Positions 1-6,422 of a stretch of 6,612 nucleotides of DNA are shown here, in pieces (positions within the stretch are counted from its first letter, which is position 1; the number at the start of each line of letters is the position of its first letter). The notes beneath the pieces are model-generated. The model worked only from the letters and a program-made list of their open reading frames with translations, was not told the origin of the DNA and ran no database searches. The position numbers and the translations under genes are program-made. This DNA is from Microbacteriaceae bacterium (GTDB taxonomy: Bacteria; Actinomycetota; Actinomycetes; Actinomycetales; Microbacteriaceae), in the NCBI GenBank assembly GCA_023254555.1, contig JALRLI010000055.1:1-6612 (forward strand), given 5' to 3'.

Positions 1-9
1 GAAAAATTT

Positions 10-1059
10 TCAAAAAAGTTTTTTCAGAGCTGCGAAATCGGGCTTTCCGCTCGCGAGAACTGCGAATTCAGTCACGACTGCGCTCTTTGTCGGTGTGGCA
101 GCAACACCCAAACGGTCTCTGAGAATGTCTGAGACCTGTTCGAAGGGCAACGCCTGTGGCAGGCGCTGTTCTACTTCAAGCTGCACCAATGCAGCCCGCT
201 CCCCCCATATGGGGTCATCGACTGCAACCGCTGCGGCACTGCCCCAACCGGGTAATTCTGCGAGCACCGTTTCAATTTCGTCGAGTGACACTTTCACCGC
301 GCCAGAGTTGAACACCCGATCGAGCCTGCCGGTCACGCTGAGTCGAGCATCCACCATCTCACCGGCATCACGGGTGTGAAACCACCGGCCGCTGTCATCG
401 GTTGTGAAACGTTCTGCGGTGAGCGCGTCATCATCGAGGTATCCATCGGCGAGACACGACCCAGAAATCCACACTTCACCCCCCTCAACCCGCACTTCGG
501 TATCGCCAACACCGATGCCGTCGTACACGCAACCACCGCCAGTTTCGGTCGCACCATAACTGCGGACAGTGTGGAGGCCGAGTTCAGTTGCCTGGGCAAG
601 CAGACTCGGAGCCAGCCTCTGACCGCCAATCAAGATGGCATCGAGTGACCTCAGGCCGGCGAGAATCTCATCGTTTTGAGAAGCCGCATCGACTAAGCGC
701 TGCAACTGAAGCGGCACAACAGCAGCGTATGTTCTGGCCGCCGTCATCTCGGCTATAGCCGAAGCAAACTCAGCCGGACTTGCAGAGCCCGGCAGCAGCA
801 GCGCTCGATACCCAGCGAGGTGCGACCTCACCTGCACTTGCAGCCCAGCGACAACTGCGGGTGAGAGAGCAGCTAGCCATTGACCGCCGCCGCCGAGAAA
901 ATCGTGGCTCGCGATCGCACTCGCGCGAAGGGCTGCAGCAGAGAGCAGAACCTTCTTCGGTTTGCCGGTTGTTCCCGAGGTTCGAACGATGAACGAACTC
1001 CCCGAATCAAAGGCGTCTGTGCTGAACTGTTCTGCCTCTGAGGGCGTTGGAACTGTCAC
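10..1059 (-). CDS. menE: o-succinylbenzoate-CoA ligase (MenE), short actinobacterial form
   Basis: This cytosolic adenylate-forming enzyme of menaquinone synthesis converts o-succinylbenzoate, ATP and CoA to o-succinylbenzoyl-CoA, the substrate of MenB. Visible AMP-binding family motifs, in order, are the phosphate loop TSGTTGKPK (residues 27-35), the SYGATET adenine-binding motif (167-173), the HTRD motif with its ribose-binding Asp (228-231), the hinge region GRLDR (244-248) and the C-terminal ASGKPD with the expected adenylation lysine K339. At 349 residues it is about 100 shorter than Bacillus or E. coli MenE, mostly at the N-terminus before the phosphate loop, as is usual in actinobacteria. 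The start is GTG, supported by an AAAAGG ribosome site 10 bases upstream. It follows menB by 20 bases and is probably co-transcribed with it. The last codons form A6 and T6 runs. The family assignment is firm, and the role is supported by the adjacent menB and menC. Confidence 0.94.
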   Translation of the reverse strand: MTVPTPSEAEQFSTDAFDSGSSFIVRTSGTTGKPKKVLLSAAALRASAIASHDFLGGGGQWLAALSPAVVAGLQVQVRSHLAGYRALLLPGSASPAEFASAIAEMTAARTYAAVVPLQLQRLVDAASQNDEILAGLRSLDAILIGGQRLAPSLLAQATELGLHTVRSYGATETGGGCVYDGIGVGDTEVRVEGGEVWISGSCLADGYLDDDALTAERFTTDDSGRWFHTRDAGEMVDARLSVTGRLDRVFNSGAVKVSLDEIETVLAELPGWGSAAAVAVDDPIWGERAALVQLEVEQRLPQALPFEQVSDILRDRLGVAATPTKSAVVTEFAVLASGKPDFAALKKLF

Positions 1060-1069
1060 CTTGGTTGAG

Positions 1070-1075
1070 CCTTTT
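1070..1075 (-). promoter_or_regulatory. ribosome binding site of menE
   Basis: The minus strand reads AAAAGG ten bases before the GTG start of menE, inside the 20-base gap after menB. It supports the GTG at 1059 as the true start and argues for translation of menE from a shared menB-menE transcript. Confidence 0.55.
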
Positions 1076-1079
1076 AAAC

Positions 1080-1991
1080 CTAGTAGTGGTAAGGAAAGCG
1101 ATCCCAGTTCGGATCTCGTTTTTCAAGAAACGAGTCTCGACCTTCAACGGCCTCGTCGGTGCCATAGGCAAGCCGTGTAGCCTCACCCGCGAAAATCTGT
1201 TGCCCGACCATGCCATCGTCGACTGCGTTGAATGAGAATTTCAGCATTCGAATAGCGGTTGGTGATTTCGTCAGGATGGTACGAGCCCACTCGATACCAG
1301 TTGCCTCGAGTTCGACGTGTGGCACCACTGCGTTTATCGCGCCCATCTCATAGGCGCGCAGCGCTGAGTACTCCCGTGCGAGGAAGAATATCTCTCGAGC
1401 ATTTTTCTGACCCACCTGCCTCGCCAGCAGCGCACTGCCGTAGCCCGCATCGAACGAGCCCACATCGGCATCTGTTTGTTTGAAGCGAGCGTGCTCGGCG
1501 CTGGCGATTGTGAGATCACAGACAACATTGAGAGAGTGGCCCCCGCCGGCAGTCCAGCCTGGAACGAGCGCGATAACCACTTTGGGCATGAATCTAATCA
1601 GTCGCTGAACTTCAAGAATATGGAGGCGGCCGGCCCGTGCCGGGTCTATTCCGGCAGCGGATTCAGTCTCAGAGTATTTGTAGCCATCACGGCCACGCAC
1701 CCGCTGATCGCCGCCAGAGCAGAACGCCCAAACGCCATCGACCGGACTCGGACCGTTGCCGGTGAGCAAGACAACCCCGACCCTGGGATCTGTGCGCGCA
1801 GCTTCAAGGGCGAGATAGAGCTCATCCACAGTATGCGGCCGAAATGCGTTTCGAACCTCTGGTCGGTTAAATGCGATTCGTGCAATTCTGCCATCGTGGC
1901 TCAGATGCGAGGTGATGTCCGTGAACTGCTCATGCTCAGGGGTGATAACCCACTGATTGGCATCAAAAATCTCAGAAACCTCAACTGTCAT
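1080..1991 (-). CDS. menB: 1,4-dihydroxy-2-naphthoyl-CoA synthase (MenB)
   Basis: MenB is a crotonase-fold enzyme that closes the second ring of the naphthoquinone head group by converting o-succinylbenzoyl-CoA to 1,4-dihydroxy-2-naphthoyl-CoA in the cytosol. The 303 residues match actinobacterial MenB along the whole length: VSEIFD near the N-terminus, FNRPEVRNAFRPHTVDEL (41-58), the oxyanion-hole segment FCSGGDQ (90-96), GWTAGGGHSL (145-154), and QTDADVGSFDAGYGSA (172-187). By alignment from memory, D174, S179 and D181 correspond to M. tuberculosis D185, S190 and D192. The Asp at position 174 replaces the Gly (E. coli G156) that binds bicarbonate, so this should be the bicarbonate-independent class. 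The ATG start is preceded by TAGGCT at seven bases, which suggests a leaderless transcript, because the AAAGG near the start lies only two bases away. It heads a menB-menE unit and diverges from menC. Confidence 0.96.
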   Translation of the reverse strand: MTVEVSEIFDANQWVITPEHEQFTDITSHLSHDGRIARIAFNRPEVRNAFRPHTVDELYLALEAARTDPRVGVVLLTGNGPSPVDGVWAFCSGGDQRVRGRDGYKYSETESAAGIDPARAGRLHILEVQRLIRFMPKVVIALVPGWTAGGGHSLNVVCDLTIASAEHARFKQTDADVGSFDAGYGSALLARQVGQKNAREIFFLAREYSALRAYEMGAINAVVPHVELEATGIEWARTILTKSPTAIRMLKFSFNAVDDGMVGQQIFAGEATRLAYGTDEAVEGRDSFLEKRDPNWDRFPYHY

Positions 1992-1998
1992 AACCTTT

Positions 1999-2028
1999 AG
2001 CCTACGCCGAGCGGGCGACCCCTGGCAC
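1999..2028 (-). promoter_or_regulatory. candidate leaderless promoter of menB
   Basis: On the minus strand a TAGGCT (2004-1999) fits the actinobacterial TANNNT -10 pattern and ends seven bases before the menB ATG, the distance expected if transcription begins at the start codon. Eighteen bases further upstream, GTGCCA (2028-2023) matches the TTGACA -35 consensus at 4 of 6 positions. The lack of a properly spaced Shine-Dalgarno sequence before menB agrees with a leaderless mRNA. This is inferred from pattern only. Confidence 0.42.
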
Positions 2029-2045
2029 TCGGGTACCCCTGCCAG
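2018..2045. repeat. imperfect direct and inverted repeat in the menB/menC divergent gap (possible operator)
   Basis: ACCCCTGGCA (2018-2027) recurs as ACCCCTGCCA (2035-2044), identical at 9 of 10 positions and offset by 17 bases. The single G/C difference also makes CTGGCA (2022-2027) and TGCCAG (2040-2045) a perfect inverted repeat with a 12-base spacer. The spacer region includes most of the palindrome GGGTACCC (2031-2038). The left half overlaps the candidate menB -35 and the right half overlaps the candidate menC -10. A shared operator for both directions is possible, but this is an inference and no regulator is encoded in the window. Confidence 0.35.
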
Positions 2046-2048
2046 AAT
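2043..2048 (+). promoter_or_regulatory. possible -10 element of menC
   Basis: CAGAAT matches TATAAT at 4 of 6 positions and ends six bases before the menC GTG, consistent with leaderless transcription. No good -35 is found at 16-18 bases. The nearest candidate, CTGGCA at 2022-2027, leaves a spacer of only 15 bases. The evidence is weak. Confidence 0.22.
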
Positions 2049-2054
2049 GAAAGC

Positions 2055-3053
2055 GTGGTTCCAACGCTATCCGAGCTCCTCGAGACAATGCGCGTGGTCT
2101 CAATACCGACCCGCACACGTTTTCGCGGGCTCACGCATCGTGAGGCGGCGTTGTTTGTGGGCCCGCAGGGTGCAACCGAGTTCAGCCCCTTCATTGAATA
2201 CCCAGACGATGAAGCATCCGCTTGGCTTGCTGCGGCAATCGACTTCGGCTGGAACGAAACCCCCGCGCAGCACCGATCTGAGATCGCCGTCAACGCAACC
2301 CTGCCGGCTGTGCCTCCTGACGAAGTTGAGGCCGTGCTCAACCGCTTTGGCGAGACGCAGTCGGTGAAGGTGAAAGTTGCCGAAGTCGGTCAGAGCTTGG
2401 ATGACGATTTCGCTCGGGTGCGGACCGTGCGCGAGATTTGCGGGGATGAGGTTCGGATTCGCCTCGACGCCAATGGAAACTGGTCAGTCGATGAGGCTGA
2501 GGCAGCTATCAAACGCCTGGCTGAATTCGATCTCGAATACGTTGAACAGCCTTGCGCCACCGTTGCTGAGTTACTCGCCCTCAGAACACAGATTGCTGGC
2601 GTTGGCGTTCATATCGCCGCTGATGAGAGTGTGCGAAAAGCAGCTGACCCAATCGAAGTAGCGCGGGTCGGCGCTGCAGATTTACTCGTCGTCAAGGCTG
2701 CGCCGCTCGGGGGCATCCCTCGCGCGCTTGAGATACTCACCCAAGCGGAGTTGCCAGCGGTGGTGTCAAGTGCACTCGAAACCTCTGTGGGTATTTCGAT
2801 GGGTTTGCATCTTGCGGCCGCTCTGCCCCGACTCGATTTCGCTTGCGGCCTCGCGACTGTCGCCCTTCTTGAGGGCGATGTCACTGATGACTCGCTCGTT
2901 GCGACGGATGGCGTGATGCCGGTGCGCCGAGTAGAACTGTCGGATGCGCGAATCGAAGCGCTCGAAGCCGACGAGGAAAGGCGAGCTTGGTGGCGTGCCC
3001 GTGTTGAGCGATGCTACGCCCTGCTCGAGGAAGAGCTCGGGCTAGAGGCCTGA
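2055..3053 (+). CDS. menC: o-succinylbenzoate synthase (MenC), enolase superfamily
   Basis: MenC dehydrates SHCHC (2-succinyl-6-hydroxy-2,4-cyclohexadiene-1-carboxylate) to o-succinylbenzoate, the aromatising step of menaquinone synthesis and the one before MenE. The 332-residue protein has the enolase-superfamily layout and all expected active-site residues: the KVK motif with K105 and K107, metal ligands D138 (in RLDANGNW), E164 (in VEQP) and D190 (in AADES), and the second catalytic lysine K214 (in VVKAAPLGG). The GTG start gives the usual actinobacterial N-terminus (a SELL segment, then RTRFRG at residues 20-25). ATG at codon 12 would remove the conserved first part. No clear Shine-Dalgarno precedes the GTG, so the mRNA may be leaderless. 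It diverges from menB-menE, and its last 12 bases overlap the end of ccsB on the opposite strand. The window alone does not show menD, menF or menA. Confidence 0.94.
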   Translation: MVPTLSELLETMRVVSIPTRTRFRGLTHREAALFVGPQGATEFSPFIEYPDDEASAWLAAAIDFGWNETPAQHRSEIAVNATLPAVPPDEVEAVLNRFGETQSVKVKVAEVGQSLDDDFARVRTVREICGDEVRIRLDANGNWSVDEAEAAIKRLAEFDLEYVEQPCATVAELLALRTQIAGVGVHIAADESVRKAADPIEVARVGAADLLVVKAAPLGGIPRALEILTQAELPAVVSSALETSVGISMGLHLAAALPRLDFACGLATVALLEGDVTDDSLVATDGVMPVRRVELSDARIEALEADEERRAWWRARVERCYALLEEELGLEA

Positions 3054-3971
3054 GTAGGCGTGCAACCCCTTGAAAAACACGTTCACGATAGAGAAGTTAA
3101 AAATCACGGCCGAGTAGGCAATGATGGCCAGCCATGATGACCTCGTTCCGCGCCAACCTCGAGTTGCGCGCGCGTGGATGTAGCCTGCGTAGAGCACCCA
3201 GATGACGAAGGTCCAGACCTCTTTGGTGTCCCATCCCCAGTAGCGACCCCAGGCATGCTCGGCCCAAATCGAACCGGCGATAAGGGTGAACGTCCAGAAG
3301 ACAAAGCCGACAATAGCAAGCCGGTAGGCCAAATTCTCAAGGCGGTCAGCCGAGGGCAGGGTGCCCAAGAAGCCGGTTTTTGACGGCAGGTTCTCAGCCA
3401 GTCGTCGCTGTCGCCTCGACTGCATCAGTTGAACGACCGAGAGGCCGAATGAGAGCGTGAAGAAGCCAGTCGCCAACACGGCGACGATAATGTGAAGCAC
3501 CAGCCAGTAGGAATCAAGTGCGGGCGGGAGGGGTACAACCGCGACGTAGTAGTTCACGCGGGCGACGCCTAAAAAGAGCAGCACCAAGCCGGTGATAAGC
3601 ACTCCGAGAAAACGCAAGTCTGCCCAAATGTTCACAATGAGGTAAATGAAGACGATTGCGAGGGTCGCGGTCAGTGCGAACTCATACATGTTTGACCAGG
3701 GCACGCGACCGGCTGAAACGCCTCGGCCCACGGTCGCTGCCAGGTGAAAGACGAACGCCAAGATTGTGAGTGAGAAACCGATTCGAAGCGCTCGTGACCC
3801 ACGCTCGCGTGTGACGGGTCGCTTGCCAGCTGACGCCTGTTCAACAGGTTTTACCTGACCAGAACGATTCGCTAAATCAACGGCATGAAAGATGAAAGCG
3901 AGAGCGTAGATGAACATCGCTGAATACAGCGCGAGCATCGAGAACTCTTCGACAGAGGTGAACACAGTCAC
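3042..3971 (-). CDS. ccsB: cytochrome c biogenesis protein CcsB (ResC/CcsA family), haem-handling membrane protein
   Basis: This polytopic membrane protein of System II cytochrome c maturation works with ResB to carry haem across the membrane and attach it to apocytochrome c. The 309 residues show about eight hydrophobic segments (roughly 11-33, 62-83, 97-117, 119-137, 155-183, 215-234, 251-266 and 278-300). The haem-binding WWD region lies at about 236-255, with WGRYWGWD (241-248). Candidate haem-ligand histidines are H76, H160, H266 and H304; which pairs act is inferred from the family. The WWD motif reads WDTKE where many homologues have WDPKE. The GTG start at 3971 is a best guess: GTG at codon 3 and ATG at codon 12 are also in frame, and none has a strong ribosome site. 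It lies 75 bases after resB and is the last gene of the maturation cluster, meeting menC head to head. Confidence 0.92.
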   Translation of the reverse strand: MTVFTSVEEFSMLALYSAMFIYALAFIFHAVDLANRSGQVKPVEQASAGKRPVTRERGSRALRIGFSLTILAFVFHLAATVGRGVSAGRVPWSNMYEFALTATLAIVFIYLIVNIWADLRFLGVLITGLVLLFLGVARVNYYVAVVPLPPALDSYWLVLHIIVAVLATGFFTLSFGLSVVQLMQSRRQRRLAENLPSKTGFLGTLPSADRLENLAYRLAIVGFVFWTFTLIAGSIWAEHAWGRYWGWDTKEVWTFVIWVLYAGYIHARATRGWRGTRSSWLAIIAYSAVIFNFSIVNVFFKGLHAYSGL

Positions 3972-4046
3972 TCAGTTTAGTGCGAGCTGACAGCCCTTTT
4001 CTGCCTAAAAGCTGAGAGTGAGCATCCGTTCAGCACATGCGCCTGG

Positions 4047-5621
4047 CTACAGGGTGGCGCGATGCTTTTCGACGAACTCTTCGACCGCTCGTTGCAGAGT
4101 CGGATCGTCACCTCGTGCTAGCGCCGCATACTCGATTCGCACTCCACCGTCTTGGGCAATCGCCTTGACCCACATGCGCCTTCTCGGCACAAACAGAGAG
4201 GTCAGGAGGCCCGCGGTTGCAAGCAGAGCGAAGACGAGCACCCAAACCTGGGCAGGGTTGTGGTGCACGTCGAGGGTGATGAACGTTGGCACTGAATCAA
4301 GGGTGATTGTGCCAAGGCCCTCTGGCAACTCCACGGTTTGGCCAGGCTTCAACTCAAGTGACTCCACGTCGATTGCGCGACCAGTCAGCTGACGCATATT
4401 CGTTGTGTCAAGTGCGAACGCAGAAACAGGCACTCCATTGTTGATTCCCAGATCGCCAACAAACACGTCAAGCGTGAGGAGCGGGTTCTCGAGCTCGGGA
4501 TAGTTTGACGTGTATGCCCCGCTCTCTAGCTCTGCCTTCGTCGGATAGAAGAACCCCCGCAAACCGAGCTGCTCTCCGAGGCCATACGGCACCTTTATCA
4601 CGCCAAGTGAAGTGAGGTTTTTGTCTTGCGGTACGAAGGCAACGGCTTCGTCGTACACCACCTCACCCTCAGGGTTTCTGATGGTGAGTTTCGGCGCGTA
4701 CCCGTTCGCCAGAAGGTACACCTGAGCGCCTTCGGTGCGCAGCGGATGATTCACCTTGATGGTCTGCTGGCTCTCGCTGCCGTCAGTGCCAAACAGTGTG
4801 ACATTGGCGGTGTAGTCGGTCGCTTTACCCAGCGCTGCAATGTTGCCGTCATCAGGGGAAACGTATTCTGCGTCGAAACTATCGAACCTCACCCCAAAGG
4901 CCGGCAACGTTGAATCGTCGAAGAATCTTCCTGACTTGAAGCTGTCGTAGTCAATCTTCGCGTTCACCATTGACTCACCGTCAACAACAACTTTTTGCCC
5001 CTGATACGAAAAACCCCCGCCAATTCCGACGGCTACGAGAACCCCCAACAGCGCGACGTGAAAGACAAGGTTGCCGGTTTCACGAAGATATCCGCGCTCC
5101 GCTGACACAGAGTATGTGCCCGCGTTGGAGAAGGTCGTGGTGCGAAAGCGTGAACGCTTGAGGATGGTCTCAGCAGAAGCAACCACCCGCTCAGCCACTT
5201 CTGAAGCATCTGCTTTCGACGCCTTCGGGTTCGACAGCTCGTTCACCGTAAACCCAGCCATACGCTCAAGCCGAGCTGGAGTTTTCGGAGGAAGTGCCCG
5301 CAGCGCTCTCCAGTGCTGTGCGATACGTGGGAGCACACATCCAATCAACGAAATGAAGAGCAGAATGTAGATTGCCGAGAACCAGACCGACGAATACACG
5401 TCAAAGAGCTGAAGTGGAAACGCGTCGAGCACCTTGAATAACTCTGGATGGTCTGCCTCATACTGGCTAACGCCGTTCGGGTCGGCTGCTCGTTGCGGAA
5501 AGAGCGAACCCGGAATAGCGGCCACCGCGAGCAAAAGCAGCAGCAGCAGCGCAACCTTCATACTCGTCAGCTGGTGCCAGAACCACTGCAGAGTTGGTCG
5601 CAGATCAAAGCGGGATGACAT
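4047..5621 (-). CDS. resB: cytochrome c biogenesis protein ResB (Ccs1)
   Basis: ResB is the partner of CcsB in the System II haem transport and ligation complex in the membrane. The 524-residue protein has the ResB layout: a short cytoplasmic N-terminus, TM1 (about 22-41, with an almost pure leucine stretch), TM2 (about 80-97), a cytoplasmic loop, TM3 (about 183-203), a large extracytoplasmic domain (about 205-455), TM4 (about 457-477) and a short charged cytoplasmic tail. H188 in TM3 (NLVFHVALLG) and the HHNPAQ segment at 453-458 just before TM4 are the expected conserved histidine sites. The ATG start lies inside the end of ccdA (17-base overlap) and is preceded nine bases upstream by GGCGGTGA, one mismatch from the ideal Shine-Dalgarno GGAGGTGA. 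This supports the start and suggests translational coupling with ccdA. ccsB follows 75 bases downstream. Confidence 0.94.
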   Translation of the reverse strand: MSSRFDLRPTLQWFWHQLTSMKVALLLLLLLAVAAIPGSLFPQRAADPNGVSQYEADHPELFKVLDAFPLQLFDVYSSVWFSAIYILLFISLIGCVLPRIAQHWRALRALPPKTPARLERMAGFTVNELSNPKASKADASEVAERVVASAETILKRSRFRTTTFSNAGTYSVSAERGYLRETGNLVFHVALLGVLVAVGIGGGFSYQGQKVVVDGESMVNAKIDYDSFKSGRFFDDSTLPAFGVRFDSFDAEYVSPDDGNIAALGKATDYTANVTLFGTDGSESQQTIKVNHPLRTEGAQVYLLANGYAPKLTIRNPEGEVVYDEAVAFVPQDKNLTSLGVIKVPYGLGEQLGLRGFFYPTKAELESGAYTSNYPELENPLLTLDVFVGDLGINNGVPVSAFALDTTNMRQLTGRAIDVESLELKPGQTVELPEGLGTITLDSVPTFITLDVHHNPAQVWVLVFALLATAGLLTSLFVPRRRMWVKAIAQDGGVRIEYAALARGDDPTLQRAVEEFVEKHRATL

Positions 5622-6399
5622 ACGTGCTTGTCACCGCCTGCAGATAAGACATGAGTTGAGTCCAGATTCCGGTAACCATCAAAATGCCGATTGCGATTAA
5701 GACAGCCCCACTCACGATATTAATAGTGCGGATGTGGCGCCGCATGAAAACGGTCGTCTGGGTCATCCAGCCAAAGCCAATCGCGACCAGCACAAACGGT
5801 AGCCCCAGACCGGCACAGTAGGCGACACCGAGCAAAGCGCCCCGCCAAATCGAGTTGGAATCGGGTTGCATACTGACACTGAGCGAGAGGATCATCGCCA
5901 GCGTTGGCCCAATGCAGGGAGTCCAGCCGATTGCAAAACCGGCGCCAAGCACAGGTGCGCCAACGAGACCAACTTTCGGAGTGAGGGAAAGTTTCTTTGT
6001 TTGCTGAAGTGGCCTGAACAGCCCCACGAACACCAGACCCATCACAATCACAATCGCGCCCATTACGCGTGAAATGAGATCTTGGTAGGTGGCGAGCCAA
6101 ACGCCAACGGTGCTTCCAAGCGTCATGAACAGAATGAAGACCGTCGAGAAGCCGACAATGAAGAGAGATACCCCCAGAACCAGACGGTTGCGAGCCTTTC
6201 GCTTCGCTCCTTTCGACGCACGTGCCTCAGCGGCGATCACGCCGTCAGGATCAACTCCGGCAAGCGACCCAATGTAGGCAAGATAGCCCGGCACCAGCGG
6301 GAGAACACAGGGCGATGCGAACGAAACGAGCCCAGCGGCGAGCGCGATCAGCAGCGCAAGAAGAAGCTGACCGTCGCTGAGTATCGAGCCGAGATCCAT
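5605..6399 (-). CDS. ccdA: cytochrome c biogenesis thiol-disulfide transporter CcdA
   Basis: CcdA is a DsbD-family membrane protein that moves electrons from cytoplasmic thioredoxin to an extracytoplasmic thioredoxin-like protein (ResA/TlpA), so that the haem-binding CXXC of apocytochrome c stays reduced. The 264 residues contain six hydrophobic segments (about 12-46, 72-96, 110-130, 143-172, 186-210 and 224-246). The two redox cysteines sit in the family motifs: C31 in FASPCVLPLVPGYL and C162 in GWTPCIGPTLA. A basic loop at about 60-72 separates TM1 and TM2. The ATG start follows the upstream thioredoxin gene by 23 bases with no strong ribosome site, suggesting coupling or weak initiation. 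The end overlaps resB by 17 bases. Placement between tlpA and resB marks it as the cytochrome c maturation CcdA rather than a general DsbD. Confidence 0.95.
   Translation of the reverse strand: MDLGSILSDGQLLLALLIALAAGLVSFASPCVLPLVPGYLAYIGSLAGVDPDGVIAAEARASKGAKRKARNRLVLGVSLFIVGFSTVFILFMTLGSTVGVWLATYQDLISRVMGAIVIVMGLVFVGLFRPLQQTKKLSLTPKVGLVGAPVLGAGFAIGWTPCIGPTLAMILSLSVSMQPDSNSIWRGALLGVAYCAGLGLPFVLVAIGFGWMTQTTVFMRRHIRTINIVSGAVLIAIGILMVTGIWTQLMSYLQAVTSTYVIPL
5631..5638 (-). promoter_or_regulatory. ribosome binding site of resB, inside ccdA
   Basis: The minus strand reads GGCGGTGA, 7 of 8 positions matching GGAGGTGA, nine bases before the resB ATG. It lies within the last codons of ccdA, so resB initiation sits on translated mRNA, which fits coupled translation of the two membrane proteins. 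Confidence 0.6.
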
Positions 6400-6422
6400 G
6401 GTGTCAATTGCCGGCGTAGCGC

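Noticed and set aside
376..648. Plus-strand open frames opposite menE
   Set aside because: They are antisense to conserved adenylate-forming motifs of MenE and show no family features of their own.
1476..2000. A 174-codon open frame on the plus strand opposite menB
   Set aside because: It lies wholly antisense to a clearly conserved MenB, has no recognisable domain and is explained by the codon bias of the gene on the other strand.
2047..2057. ATG at 2047 as an alternative start for menC
   Set aside because: It is out of frame with the conserved MenC reading frame. The in-frame GTG at 2055 gives the family's normal N-terminus.
3023..3060. Hairpin-like GCTC/GAGC near the end of menC as a bidirectional terminator
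   Set aside because: The stem is only four pairs, lies within coding sequence and has no T-run on either strand.
3972..4046. Possible promoter or terminator in the 75-base resB-ccsB gap
   Set aside because: A TAAACT near the ccsB start has no matching -35, and the CTTTT/AAAAG stem is short, AT-only and not followed by a U-tract. I could not support either call.
5533..5553. GCA trinucleotide repeat as a possible microsatellite
   Set aside because: It is a short run of CTG leucine codons encoding the first membrane segment of ResB, which is expected in a GC-rich genome.
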